Source: Minisyncoccota bacterium (lineage in GTDB: Bacteria > Patescibacteriota > Minisyncoccia > UBA6257 > 2-01-FULL-56-20). Taken from it: DNA of 62,851 nucleotides. Position 1 is the stretch's first letter. Each line of letters opens with the position of its first letter. A program made the position numbers and the translations under genes. Where the stretch lies: the NCBI GenBank assembly GCA_031291905.1, contig JARLIC010000029.1, positions 1-62,851 on the forward strand, in the 5' to 3' direction. Of the stretch, positions 50,656-58,336 are shown in pieces. The notes beneath the pieces were generated by a model. It did no database searches and had not been told where the DNA came from. It saw only the letters and a program-made list of their open reading frames with translations.

Positions 50656-50671
50656 AATAGTGTTCGTAGTG

Positions 50672-51052
50672 TTACCAGAGTTCAAAGAGGTATTCGCCTC
50701 CAACCTTGTTTTTTCTCGCCTCTTTCCCGGTCATGATACCCTGTGACGTCGAAAGCATGGAGATGCCATGGCCCGAGCGTACGGTGTTCAGACTCCGGTA
50801 ATCGATATAGGTATGCCTGCTCGGCTTGCTCTTGATGGAAAAATCGTTCACCACCGGCACCTTTCCCCCGTGCATCACCCGCACCGCGATGATGTTCTTC
50901 TTGCCCACCGTCTCCTTTTCGACAGCCTTCACGTAGCCGTTCTCCGCGAGCTTTTTGAGGATCGCAAAATCCATCTTCGAATACGGGAAGGTGATCTTGT
51001 CCTTTTTCGCGCGGACCGCGTTCTTCAGTTCGGAAAGGATGTTGTAATGCAT
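50672..51052 (-). CDS. rpsH: Small ribosomal subunit protein uS8
   Basis: 126 residues. The usual N-terminal MTDPIADMLTRIRNA is reduced to MHYNILSELKNAVRAKKDKI, but the C-terminal signature STSQGIMTGKEARKNKVGGE is intact. Confidence 0.93.
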   Translation of the reverse strand: MHYNILSELKNAVRAKKDKITFPYSKMDFAILKKLAENGYVKAVEKETVGKKNIIAVRVMHGGKVPVVNDFSIKSKPSRHTYIDYRSLNTVRSGHGISMLSTSQGIMTGKEARKNKVGGEYLFELW

Positions 51053-51059
51053 TATCGTG

Positions 51060-51245
51060 TTACCATGATGCTTTTTTCACGCCCGGGATCTGCTGATTGG
51101 TGGCCATCTCGCGGAAACAGATACGGCAAAGGCCGAAGTCCCTCATGAACCCGCGCTTGCGTCCGCAGCGGAAACAGCGGCGCACGATGCGGCTCGAGAA
51201 CTTGGGGCGCTTTTTCGATCGCGCGATGACGGATTCTTTTGCCAT
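51060..51245 (-). CDS. rpsN: Small ribosomal subunit protein uS14, zinc type
   Basis: 61 residues with four Cys (CFRCGRKRGFMRDFGLCRIC) and C-terminal REMATNQQIPGVKKASW, the zinc-binding uS14. Confidence 0.95.
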   Translation of the reverse strand: MAKESVIARSKKRPKFSSRIVRRCFRCGRKRGFMRDFGLCRICFREMATNQQIPGVKKASW

Positions 51246-51246
51246 A

Positions 51247-51807
51247 TTATTTGGTCTTTCTTGGTTTCGTCCTTGCCTTTCCCTTCTTGCCGTCCTCTTT
51301 CTTCAAGGGGACGCCGAGCGCGGTGAATGCCTCGAACGACTTGTCGTGGTTCCGTATCTTCGGGACCATACTTGCGCCGAGCGAAAACGAGATCGGCGAC
51401 TGCTCCGGCTTGATCTCCGGGAACACGAGTTGGTCGCGCACGCCGATGTTCAGCGTACCGCCCTGGTCGATCACCGACCGCTCAAGTCCGCTGAAGTCGC
51501 GTACGCGGGGCAACACTATTGTAATCAATCTCTCGAAAAAATCAACCATTTTGCGGCCGCGAAGCGTCACGCGGAGCCCGACGATCTGCCCTTCGCGGAT
51601 CTTGAACCCGGCGATGGACTCCTTGGCGCGGCGGATCTGCGGCTGCTGACCGGTGACGGCGGCAATGTCGCGCATCACCTGCGGAAGGACCTTCTCTTCG
51701 AAGTTCGGCTGCTGGCTCAGGCGTCCGACGCCCGCGTCAATGACGGCCTTCTCGAGAAGTGCGCGGATGGCTGCTTTGTTCGTATTTGTTTTGGTTGCGG
51801 TTGCCAT
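51247..51807 (-). CDS. rplE: Large ribosomal subunit protein uL5
   Basis: 186 residues with EKVLPQVMRDIAAVTGQQPQ and RRAKESIAGFKIREGQIVGL, and KPEQSPISFSLGASMVPK near the C-terminus, followed by a Lys/Arg-rich extension (KKEDGKKGKARTKPRKTK). Confidence 0.94.
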   Translation of the reverse strand: MATATKTNTNKAAIRALLEKAVIDAGVGRLSQQPNFEEKVLPQVMRDIAAVTGQQPQIRRAKESIAGFKIREGQIVGLRVTLRGRKMVDFFERLITIVLPRVRDFSGLERSVIDQGGTLNIGVRDQLVFPEIKPEQSPISFSLGASMVPKIRNHDKSFEAFTALGVPLKKEDGKKGKARTKPRKTK

Positions 51808-51814
51808 GACTATA

Positions 51815-52120
51815 TTAAATGGTGGATTTGCATTTCTTGCAGTAACGGACCTTCCTCTTCCCCTCGATGCGGCCACCGACGCGCGTGGGCGCCTTGCAGC
51901 TGGGGCAGATGAGCATGACCTTCGAGGCCGGCATCGGACGGGAGACCTCGATGAGCTGTCCCTTTTCGCCCTGCTTCCGCGGACGCGAATGCTTTTTGAA
52001 GAGATTCAACCCGTCGACGGCGATCTTTCCCGTCGCAGTGAAGACCTCCAACACCGCGCCGGTCTTGCCGCGATCCTTTCCCGAAAGCACTTTTACATTG
52101 TCGCCCTTCTTGATATTCAT
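51815..52120 (-). CDS. rplX: Large ribosomal subunit protein uL24
   Basis: 101 residues, KOW motif KKGDNVKVLSGKDRGKTGAV, and Cys pairs (ICPSCKAP and YCKKCKS) at the C-terminus. Confidence 0.94.
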   Translation of the reverse strand: MNIKKGDNVKVLSGKDRGKTGAVLEVFTATGKIAVDGLNLFKKHSRPRKQGEKGQLIEVSRPMPASKVMLICPSCKAPTRVGGRIEGKRKVRYCKKCKSTI

Positions 52121-52125
52121 GGAAG

Positions 52126-52494
52126 TTATACTATTTCCTCCGCCATCGTCATAAGTTTCTCGAATCCCTTCTCTTTAAGCTCGCGCGGGAGCGGGCCGAA
52201 GATACGCGTCGCCACCGGCTCCTTTTTTGCGTCGACAAGGATCACCGCATTCTCGTCAAAACGGACATAGGAACCGTCCTTGCGGCGCAACGCGTTCTTG
52301 GAGCGGATGACCATCACCTTCACGACATCCTTCTTCTTGACCGCTTTGCGCGGTTCCGCGGACTGCACGGAAGCGACCACGATATCGCCGACCCCGGCAT
52401 AGCGCCGACCGCTGCCTCCGAGCACGCGGAAACAACGCACGACCTTCGCGCCGCTGTTGTCCGCAACTTTCAATACTGAACGTTCCTGGATCAT
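52126..52494 (-). CDS. rplN: Large ribosomal subunit protein uL14
   Basis: 122 residues, MIQERSVLKVADNSGAKVVR, AVKKKDVVKVMVIRSKN, GPLPRELKEKGFEKLMTMAE: all standard. Confidence 0.95.
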   Translation of the reverse strand: MIQERSVLKVADNSGAKVVRCFRVLGGSGRRYAGVGDIVVASVQSAEPRKAVKKKDVVKVMVIRSKNALRRKDGSYVRFDENAVILVDAKKEPVATRIFGPLPRELKEKGFEKLMTMAEEIV

Positions 52495-52512
52495 GATAAA
52501 AGAATAAGGATG

Positions 52513-52767
52513 TTAGGAGACTTTGCCGATTATTTTCCAACGCTTCTCCCGTGACATCGGGCGCGCCTCTTCGATGGTCACCTTGTCGCCGGTCTTGTAC
52601 TCGTTGTTCTCGTCGTGCGCTTTGAACTTCGTGGTGACGTGGTAGTACTTCAAATACTTCGGATGCTTCTTGAGGCGCTGTACCGCAACCACGCGCGTCT
52701 TCGTCATCTTGTCGGAGACGACCGTTCCTACGATCTTCCTTTTTTTGTTTTCCTGGGATTTTTCCAT
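52513..52767 (-). CDS. rpsQ: Small ribosomal subunit protein uS17
   Basis: 84 residues, KIVGTVVSDKMTKTRVVAVQ, HPKYLKYYHVTTKFKAHDEN, ending KRWKIIGKVS. Confidence 0.93.
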   Translation of the reverse strand: MEKSQENKKRKIVGTVVSDKMTKTRVVAVQRLKKHPKYLKYYHVTTKFKAHDENNEYKTGDKVTIEEARPMSREKRWKIIGKVS

Positions 52768-52780
52768 GGTGATTGAGTCT

Positions 52781-52815
52781 TGGTCCTTTTTCGGGATTTA
52801 GCTGCTATTGGGAAC
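52781..52815. repeat. Short dispersed repeat, copy R4
   Basis: TGGTCCTTTTTCGGGATTTA and the following GCTGCTATTGGGAAC lie between rpmC and rpsQ and include the last codons of rpmC. Weak copy of the repeat at 31117. Confidence 0.5.
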
Positions 52816-53011
52816 TTGTCATTTGCTCCTTGATAAAGGTCTTCGCCCGCGCAATACGCTTGCGCACCTCGCGAAGCTCGGCGACATTCTTCACCTTACC
52901 CGCCGCAAGGTCAAAACGCAACGCACGAAGCCGCTCCGTACTCTCGCCCGCGATGCGCTCGAGCTCCATCGGGGACTTATGCTTCATCTCTTGTATATCT
53001 TTCTTCTTCAT
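52805..53011 (-). CDS. rpmC: Large ribosomal subunit protein uL29
   Basis: 68 residues, helical hairpin with ALRFDLAAGKVKNVAELREV and RKRIARAKTFIKEQ. Confidence 0.92.
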   Translation of the reverse strand: MKKKDIQEMKHKSPMELERIAGESTERLRALRFDLAAGKVKNVAELREVRKRIARAKTFIKEQMTSSQ

Positions 53012-53016
53012 TTGAA

Positions 53017-53427
53017 TTATTTGACGATGATCCTTGTTTTCACCGGCAATTTGAACGATGCATGACGCAAGGCCTCTTTTGCCTTCACGGCGTCAACGCC
53101 GTCGATCTCGAAAAGCACGCGGCCCGGCTTCACCGGGAACACATAGTGGTCCACCGAACCCTTTCCGCCTCCGAGCGTCTTCTCGGGAGCCTGCAAGGTT
53201 ATCGGCTTGTCGGGGAAGATACGGATCCAAAGGCGTCCTTCCCTCTTCAGGAAGTTCGTGATCGTCTTGCGCGCCGCTTCGATCTGGCGGGAGTTCACCC
53301 ACGCCGACTCGGTCGACTTCAGGCCGAACTGGCCATAGCTCAGCTCAAGCCCGCGCGTTTCAACGGTGCGCGAACGCGAACGTCCTTTCTGCCACTTGCG
53401 ATGTTTTACTTTTTTGGGGAGAAGCAT
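53017..53427 (-). CDS. rplP: Large ribosomal subunit protein uL16
   Basis: 136 residues: MLLPKKVKHRKWQKGRSRSR, IEAARKTITNFLKREGRLWI, FPDKPITLQAPEKTLGGGKG. Confidence 0.95.
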   Translation of the reverse strand: MLLPKKVKHRKWQKGRSRSRTVETRGLELSYGQFGLKSTESAWVNSRQIEAARKTITNFLKREGRLWIRIFPDKPITLQAPEKTLGGGKGSVDHYVFPVKPGRVLFEIDGVDAVKAKEALRHASFKLPVKTRIIVK

Positions 53428-53439
53428 ATCGGTGGAATA

Positions 53440-54165
53440 TTATTCGCGCGGACGGCGATTATTTACGGCATTGCGCGGTTCGTTCTCGCGCGGCTTGTCG
53501 TCGCCCTCCTTCTTTTCGAAGATCTCTCCCTTGTAGATCCACACCCGGATGCCAATTGTACCATAGGTCGTGAACGCTGTCGAGGTTCCGTAATCGATGT
53601 CCGCGCGAAGCGTCGCGAGCGGAAGGGATCCGTTCGAAAGATGCTCGCGGCGGGCGATCTCGTTGCCATCCAACCGGCCGGCGAGCGCGACCTTGGCGCC
53701 CTTCACGTCGCGGTTCTGCATGATCTGGTCGAGATACTTCTTCATAGTGCGGCGGAAGCGGATGCGTTTTTCGAGGTCCCACGCGATCTGCTGGGCGACA
53801 TACTTTGAGGACACTTCCGTGCGCTTAAGCTCTTCCACGTTGAGGCTGAGCGCGATCTTGCTCTCGGTCTTGCGAACCTTCTTAAGCGCAGCAACGATGT
53901 CCTTATTGAGATCCTCCATGCCCTTTCCGCCGCGACCGATGATGAGCCCCGGACGCGCCGCGCGGATGAAGACGCGGAGATTGCCCTGCGTGCGCTCGAT
54001 CTCGATGGCCGCAACGCCGGCAAGCGCGATCTTCTTGTTGATCGTGTTGCGGATCGCCTCGTCCTCTTCGAGGAACTGCGGATAGCCGCCCTTAATGAAC
54101 CAGCGCACCGGCCAGCCCTTCGATATCCCCAACCTATATGAATTTGGATTGATCTTTTGTCCCAT
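53440..54165 (-). CDS. rpsC: Small ribosomal subunit protein uS3
   Basis: 241 residues: MGQKINPNSYRLGISKGW, KH domain RPGLIIGRGGKGMEDLNKDI, ending in a basic/acidic tail (KKEGDDKPRENEPRNAVNNR). Confidence 0.95.
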   Translation of the reverse strand: MGQKINPNSYRLGISKGWPVRWFIKGGYPQFLEEDEAIRNTINKKIALAGVAAIEIERTQGNLRVFIRAARPGLIIGRGGKGMEDLNKDIVAALKKVRKTESKIALSLNVEELKRTEVSSKYVAQQIAWDLEKRIRFRRTMKKYLDQIMQNRDVKGAKVALAGRLDGNEIARREHLSNGSLPLATLRADIDYGTSTAFTTYGTIGIRVWIYKGEIFEKKEGDDKPRENEPRNAVNNRRPRE

Positions 54166-54173
54166 GGTATTCG

Positions 54174-54704
54174 TTATTCGCCCATTCCGGCTTTACGGCT
54201 GAATGTGCGCTTCCAGAAGTTGTTCTTGCCGTCCTTCTTGTTCGGCTCGCCGCCTTCCTGCTCCGGCTTTACAGAACGTTTCTTCGCGGTGCGCGTCTTC
54301 GGATCTTCCGTCGGCGCCGGTTTCTTCTTTTTCGGAGGCACGATGGTGAAGCGGGACTTCAATTTCTCGTTCACGCCGAGCACGAGCGTCACGTGGCTCA
54401 TCTTCTTCTGTATCGGCGATGCGCTTCCGCGGGCGCGGGGCAGCATGCGCTTCAGCATCGGTCCGCCGTCAACGCGAACGTTTACGACATACAGATGATG
54501 AAGTTCCGCCAGCCCGTTATTTTTAGCATTTGCGACCGCCGAACGCAAGAGTTTGAGGAGCGGCTTCGAAGGACGGCGCGTCTGCATGAGAAGCTGCGCC
54601 TCCGCCTCGTTCGCCGGAAGTCCTTTGATGAGGTCTCCAACGCTCCGCACTTTGCGCGGCGCCATCCTGAGGTAACTGAGTTTTGCGGTATATTCCTTTT
54701 CCAT
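54174..54704 (-). CDS. rplV: Large ribosomal subunit protein uL22
   Basis: 176 residues. The core (LRMAPRKVRSVGDLIKGLPA and LPRARGSASPIQKKMSHVTL) is normal for the first 115 residues; a further 60 or so basic residues (KKKKPAPTEDPKTRTAKKRS and on) form an unusual C-terminal extension. Confidence 0.93.
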   Translation of the reverse strand: MEKEYTAKLSYLRMAPRKVRSVGDLIKGLPANEAEAQLLMQTRRPSKPLLKLLRSAVANAKNNGLAELHHLYVVNVRVDGGPMLKRMLPRARGSASPIQKKMSHVTLVLGVNEKLKSRFTIVPPKKKKPAPTEDPKTRTAKKRSVKPEQEGGEPNKKDGKNNFWKRTFSRKAGMGE

Positions 54705-54730
54705 GGGATTTGGCTGGTTTGGAGCTTGTT
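54705..54730. repeat. Degenerate copy of the short dispersed repeat
   Basis: GGGATTTGGCTGGTTTGGAG between rpsS and rplV is a weak match to the 31117 family. Confidence 0.35.
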
Positions 54731-55070
54731 ATTTCTTCTTCGCCGGTGCGGCCTTTGCGGCCTGCGCCTGGCTCTTTTGGGCATCCGCGGTCTTTATCTC
54801 GAGCTCCTTCTGCATCTTGCCTCCGTGGCGCACGAACTTCTTCGTCGGCGAAAACTCGCCAAGGCGATGGCCGACCATCTCCTCCGTCACGCGCACCTCG
54901 ATGAACGCCTTCCCGTTGTGCACGCCGAAGATATGTCCCACCATTTCCGGTGCGATCTCCGATGCGCGCGACCAGGTCTTCACCACAACGCCGCTCCCGG
55001 TCTGGAGCACCGATATCTTCTTCAATAATTTCGGATCGACGTACGGTCCTTTTTTGAGTGAACGTGACAT
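54729..55070 (-). CDS. rpsS: Small ribosomal subunit protein uS19
   Basis: 113 residues: MSRSLKKGPYVDPKLLKKIS, EIAPEMVGHIFGVHNGKAFI, GHRLGEFSPTKKFVRHGGKM and an Ala/Lys-rich tail. Confidence 0.95.
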   Translation of the reverse strand: MSRSLKKGPYVDPKLLKKISVLQTGSGVVVKTWSRASEIAPEMVGHIFGVHNGKAFIEVRVTEEMVGHRLGEFSPTKKFVRHGGKMQKELEIKTADAQKSQAQAAKAAPAKKK

Positions 55071-55075
55071 GGTGG

Positions 55076-55924
55076 TTATTTATTGTTGGCGTTTCGCTTG
55101 CTGACCCGGCGCTTCACGATGAACTTGTTCGATTTCTTCTTCTTGTTGCGCGTCTTGTGTCCGCCGGTCACCTTACCCCACATCGTCTTCGGCTTGCGGG
55201 TGCCGCGCGGCTGGGCGCCTTCACCTCCGCCGTACGGGTGGTCAACCGGGTTCATTGCACTGCCGCGCACCGTCGGGCGGATACCCAACCAGCGCGAGCG
55301 TCCCGCCTTTCCGAAATTCACGAGGCTCCACTCGGCGTTCGAGACCTGTCCGAGCGATGCAAGGCACGTCCACTGCACGCGGCGCACCTCACCGGAGTTC
55401 AGCTTGAGATCGGTGTAACCGTCCGCGTTCGCGAGCACTTCCGCATACAATCCCGCGGAGCGCGCGAGCTGGCCGCCGCGTCCCGGCTTCATCTCGATAT
55501 TATGGACCTGCGTACCGACGGAAACGTTCTTGAGCTGCATGCGATTGCCGGGCCTCAACGGCGCGGACTCGGCGGTGATGATCTCGTCGCCAACCGAAAG
55601 TTTTTCCGGAGCCAAAATGTAAGAAAGCGTACCGTCACCGTACTGCACCTTGGCGATGAATGCCGTGCGATACGGATCGTATTCCAACGATTGCACGACC
55701 GCTTTTTCGTTCATGCGGTTCTGTTTGAAATCGATGATGCGGTAAAGCTTCTTATTCCCGCCGCCCTGATGACGCGTAGTGATGCGGCCCTGCGAGTTCC
55801 TGCCGGCGTGGGAGGTAAGGCGCTTCAAAAGCGGCTTATGAGGCTTGACGCCCTTGGTAAGCGAGCTGTAGTCCGAAGAGGTCATATTGCGCCGCGAAGC
55901 GCTTGTGGGCTTGAAGGATTTCAT
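55076..55924 (-). CDS. rplB: Large ribosomal subunit protein uL2
   Basis: 282 residues: GRNSQGRITTRHQGGGNKKL, GGQLARSAGLYAEVLANADG, and the PVDHPYGGGEGAQPRG peptidyl-transferase loop with its conserved His. Confidence 0.96.
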   Translation of the reverse strand: MKSFKPTSASRRNMTSSDYSSLTKGVKPHKPLLKRLTSHAGRNSQGRITTRHQGGGNKKLYRIIDFKQNRMNEKAVVQSLEYDPYRTAFIAKVQYGDGTLSYILAPEKLSVGDEIITAESAPLRPGNRMQLKNVSVGTQVHNIEMKPGRGGQLARSAGLYAEVLANADGYTDLKLNSGEVRRVQWTCLASLGQVSNAEWSLVNFGKAGRSRWLGIRPTVRGSAMNPVDHPYGGGEGAQPRGTRKPKTMWGKVTGGHKTRNKKKKSNKFIVKRRVSKRNANNK

Positions 55925-55928
55925 GGAA

Positions 55929-56207
55929 TTAGTTCACGTCTATTTTCTGGCCGTCCTTAATGGTGACGATCGCTTTGCGATATCCTTCCTGAACACCTTT
56001 CCGGTTGCCGCCGAAGCGTTTGTGCTTCTCGGGGCGGTTCACCATGTTCACCGCGATCACATCCACTTTATAGAGCGCATGGATCGCCTTCTTCACTTCC
56101 GGCTTTGCCGCATCACGGTGCACCAGGAACACGTACTGGTTTGCCAGTGCGCCGGCGGTCGCCTTCTCCGTGATCCACGGTTTTTTGATGATCGAGGTGT
56201 TTACCAT
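55929..56207 (-). CDS. rplW: Large ribosomal subunit protein uL23
   Basis: 92 residues: IIKKPWITEKATAGALANQY, VFLVHRDAAKPEVKKAIHAL, VNRPEKHKRFGGNRKG. Confidence 0.93.
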   Translation of the reverse strand: MVNTSIIKKPWITEKATAGALANQYVFLVHRDAAKPEVKKAIHALYKVDVIAVNMVNRPEKHKRFGGNRKGVQEGYRKAIVTIKDGQKIDVN

Positions 56208-56212
56208 GTCGG

Positions 56213-56857
56213 TTATATCTTATAGTGCTTTTCGATCGACGCGACCACCTCTTTATCGATAAAAAGGTTCTTGTAGTTCAACACATCGTAAATATTCAAA
56301 GAATCCGCCGAAAGGACCTTCGTCTTTTCAAGATTCGATGCCGCACGGAAGAGGTTCTTGTTCGCGGTATCCGAAACGAGCAGCACATCGTAGCGCTTGC
56401 CGCCCTTCCGGAGCGTAATGGAGTTCGAAAGTGCCGTCGCGAGCTCTTTGGTCTTCGGCTTCTCGATCACGAGCGTATCGAATATCTTCACTTCGCCGTC
56501 CTTCACCTTCCGCGAAAGGGCCGCGAAAAGCGCGACGCGCTTCATCTTCTTGTTCACTTTCTGCGAATAGTCCTTGTCGTTGCGGGGACCATGGGATTTG
56601 CCACCACCGACCCAGATCGGAGAACGAGTCGAACCGTGCCGCGCGCGGCCGGTACCCTTCTGACGCCACGGTTTTTTGCCGCCGCCACGAACTTCGCTGC
56701 GATCCATAACGTGGGCCCACGGATCGCGAGCATTCGCCAATTGTGCATCGAGCACCTGCTTTACGATCGTCGGATTCCATTTCGTACCGAAAACACCCGC
56801 CGGCAGATCGATCGATCCCACCACCTCGTTCTTTAAATTGTAGACGTCGGTCTTCAT
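56213..56857 (-). CDS. rplD: Large ribosomal subunit protein uL4
   Basis: 214 residues: EVRGGGKKPWRQKGTGRARH, GSTRSPIWVGGGKSHGPRND, ending FIDKEVVASIEKHYKI. In E. coli L4 controls the S10 operon; the leader upstream of rplC here could be its target. Confidence 0.95.
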   Translation of the reverse strand: MKTDVYNLKNEVVGSIDLPAGVFGTKWNPTIVKQVLDAQLANARDPWAHVMDRSEVRGGGKKPWRQKGTGRARHGSTRSPIWVGGGKSHGPRNDKDYSQKVNKKMKRVALFAALSRKVKDGEVKIFDTLVIEKPKTKELATALSNSITLRKGGKRYDVLLVSDTANKNLFRAASNLEKTKVLSADSLNIYDVLNYKNLFIDKEVVASIEKHYKI

Positions 56858-56861
56858 ATCG

Positions 56862-57425
56862 TTATTTCACGTTTGCGATCTCGATCAGGCCGCCGCGGCC
56901 GCCCGGAACCGCTCCCTTCAGGAATATCAAATTGTTCTCTTTGTCGATGGCCGCCACCACAAGGTTCTTGATGGTGATGCGCTCGACACCCATGTGGCCC
57001 GCCATGCGACGGCCCGGAACGACGCGCTGGAATGCGGTCGAGCCGATGGAGCCCGGAGCGCGATGACGATTCTTCTGGCCGTGGGTCTTCGGACCTCCGG
57101 CGAAATTATGGCGTTTTACGACACCCTGGAATCCGCGACCCTTCATGATGCCGCTCACGCGGACCTTGTCCCCCTCTTTAAATGAGTCGACCGAGATCTC
57201 GTTGTCGACCGCCATGGTCGACATATCGATCGGCTGCGACTTGCGATTGGGGAATTCGCGCTTCTTCTTACCCAAAGATACCTGGACGGCCTCGTAGCCA
57301 TCGCGTTCGGAGGTACGCACAATAGAGACCTTGTTAGGCTCTGCGTGGATAACCGTAACCGGAACGACTTTGCCGTCTTTCCAGATCTGGGTCATTTTCA
57401 GTTTTTTGCCGAGTATAAAGGACAT
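56862..57425 (-). CDS. rplC: Large ribosomal subunit protein uL3
   Basis: 187 residues: MSFILGKKLKMTQIWKDGKV, GVVKRHNFAGGPKTHGQKNR, RAPGSIGSTAFQRVVPGRRM. First gene of the long ribosomal operon in this window; rpsJ, which usually precedes rplC, is absent here and may lie elsewhere. Confidence 0.95.
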   Translation of the reverse strand: MSFILGKKLKMTQIWKDGKVVPVTVIHAEPNKVSIVRTSERDGYEAVQVSLGKKKREFPNRKSQPIDMSTMAVDNEISVDSFKEGDKVRVSGIMKGRGFQGVVKRHNFAGGPKTHGQKNRHRAPGSIGSTAFQRVVPGRRMAGHMGVERITIKNLVVAAIDKENNLIFLKGAVPGGRGGLIEIANVK

Positions 57426-57675
57426 TGCTTTGAATTAATGTCTTGGGCTTGGACAGGGGCCGCCGCCGGCCATGGTCCTCAAGCTCAAAAAAAATCGGGG
57501 AATATTCCCGGATGTTTTATAAACCACTATCGAAGCCGCCTCTTAAGGAGACAGCGATTTTCGCCCCAAAGAGAGGCGGGCATCCTCGCCCTCGAGAAGG
57601 GCAGGTGCCAAGGAGAAACGATTCCCGTTTTCCCACAAAAAATAGTGATTCGCATAAACGTCCGAGGAAACCTTG
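57426..57675 (-). promoter_or_regulatory. Structured 5' leader of the rplC operon
   Basis: About 250 nt of untranslated RNA between the promoter and rplC. Short hairpins visible on the - strand include GCCCTTCTCGAGGGC, CCGCCTCT/AGAGGCGG and GGGAATATTCCC. A possible leader ORF of 42 codons (57527-57655, MRITIFCGKTG onward) is open but unsupported. Its length and structure suggest control by a ribosomal protein, for example L4 in E. coli. Confidence 0.6.
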
Positions 57676-57681
57676 ATAGAG

Positions 57682-57709
57682 ATTATAGCAAAAGGGGTTC
57701 CAATGTCAA
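57682..57709 (-). promoter_or_regulatory. Promoter of the ribosomal protein operon
   Basis: Perfect TTGACA (57704-57709) and perfect TATAAT (57682-57687), 16-nt spacer, on the - strand: the strongest promoter in the window. Confidence 0.85.
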
Positions 57710-57751
57710 ATCCCTGGCGGATTCGGGCCGTCCTCTCCCCCGGCGATCCCT

Positions 57752-57780
57752 AAAAAAAGGCCGCACGGAATCGCGCGGCC
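57752..57780 (-). terminator. Intrinsic terminator after the SD-type gene
   Basis: GGCCGC/GCGGCC hairpin (57759-57780) with seven T on the - strand. Confidence 0.85.
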
Positions 57781-57795
57781 GATGCTTTCGATCGT

Positions 57796-58233
57796 TCACC
57801 CTACAAGCCGAACGGACGATTTGGGAGATATCGCCCTCCATTTTTCCCCGCCCACGGGCAGTTTTCCGGAGAGTTCGCCGGCGAACGAAGGCTGCTTGGA
57901 AGATGGCGCCGAGAACGCAACGACGATTTTATGGGCATACTCGCTGCCGTCGTCATCCCGCGCGGTCACTCCCGAAATGGAAAGGTTGTAGTGCGCGGTG
58001 GCGGTCGCCATTTTCCGGTAACGGATGCCCCCGCGTTCCGTCTTCCACAAAATATATATCGTGCTGACCCCGCGTACCCTGGAGATCGCCTTGACCGCCG
58101 CAACATCCCTACGACAACTTGGATGCTCCGGAAAATGAAGCTCTCCGTCGATCCGTGCCGTACGATCGAGATGCCTCAGCCGTTCCTTCACGTCCTGGAG
58201 CCCTATTTCCAAACTCGTTCCGTGCGCCGTCAT
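57796..58233 (-). CDS. Small soluble protein of unknown function
   Basis: 145 residues, predominantly beta-type sequence: MTAHGTSLEIGLQDVKERLR, RVRGVSTIYILWKTERGGIR, HKIVVAFSAPSSKQPSFAGE. Not recognised. AAGGAGG precedes the ATG at 58233 by 7 nt; TATAAT lies further upstream. Standalone unit with its own terminator, divergent from the lipase gene. Confidence 0.65.
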   Translation of the reverse strand: MTAHGTSLEIGLQDVKERLRHLDRTARIDGELHFPEHPSCRRDVAAVKAISRVRGVSTIYILWKTERGGIRYRKMATATAHYNLSISGVTARDDDGSEYAHKIVVAFSAPSSKQPSFAGELSGKLPVGGEKWRAISPKSSVRLVG

Positions 58234-58336
58234 GACCCATCCTCCTTGCGATATTCCTACGGAATAATTATACAACATCGTCGCCTTCATCTTTCCTTGA
58301 GGTTTTCTTTCGGGAGCGCGTGCTAGCATATCGCCC

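Noticed and set aside
57527..57655. 42-codon leader peptide in the rplC leader
   Set aside because: No ribosome site and no regulatory codon run; kept only as a possibility within the leader entry.
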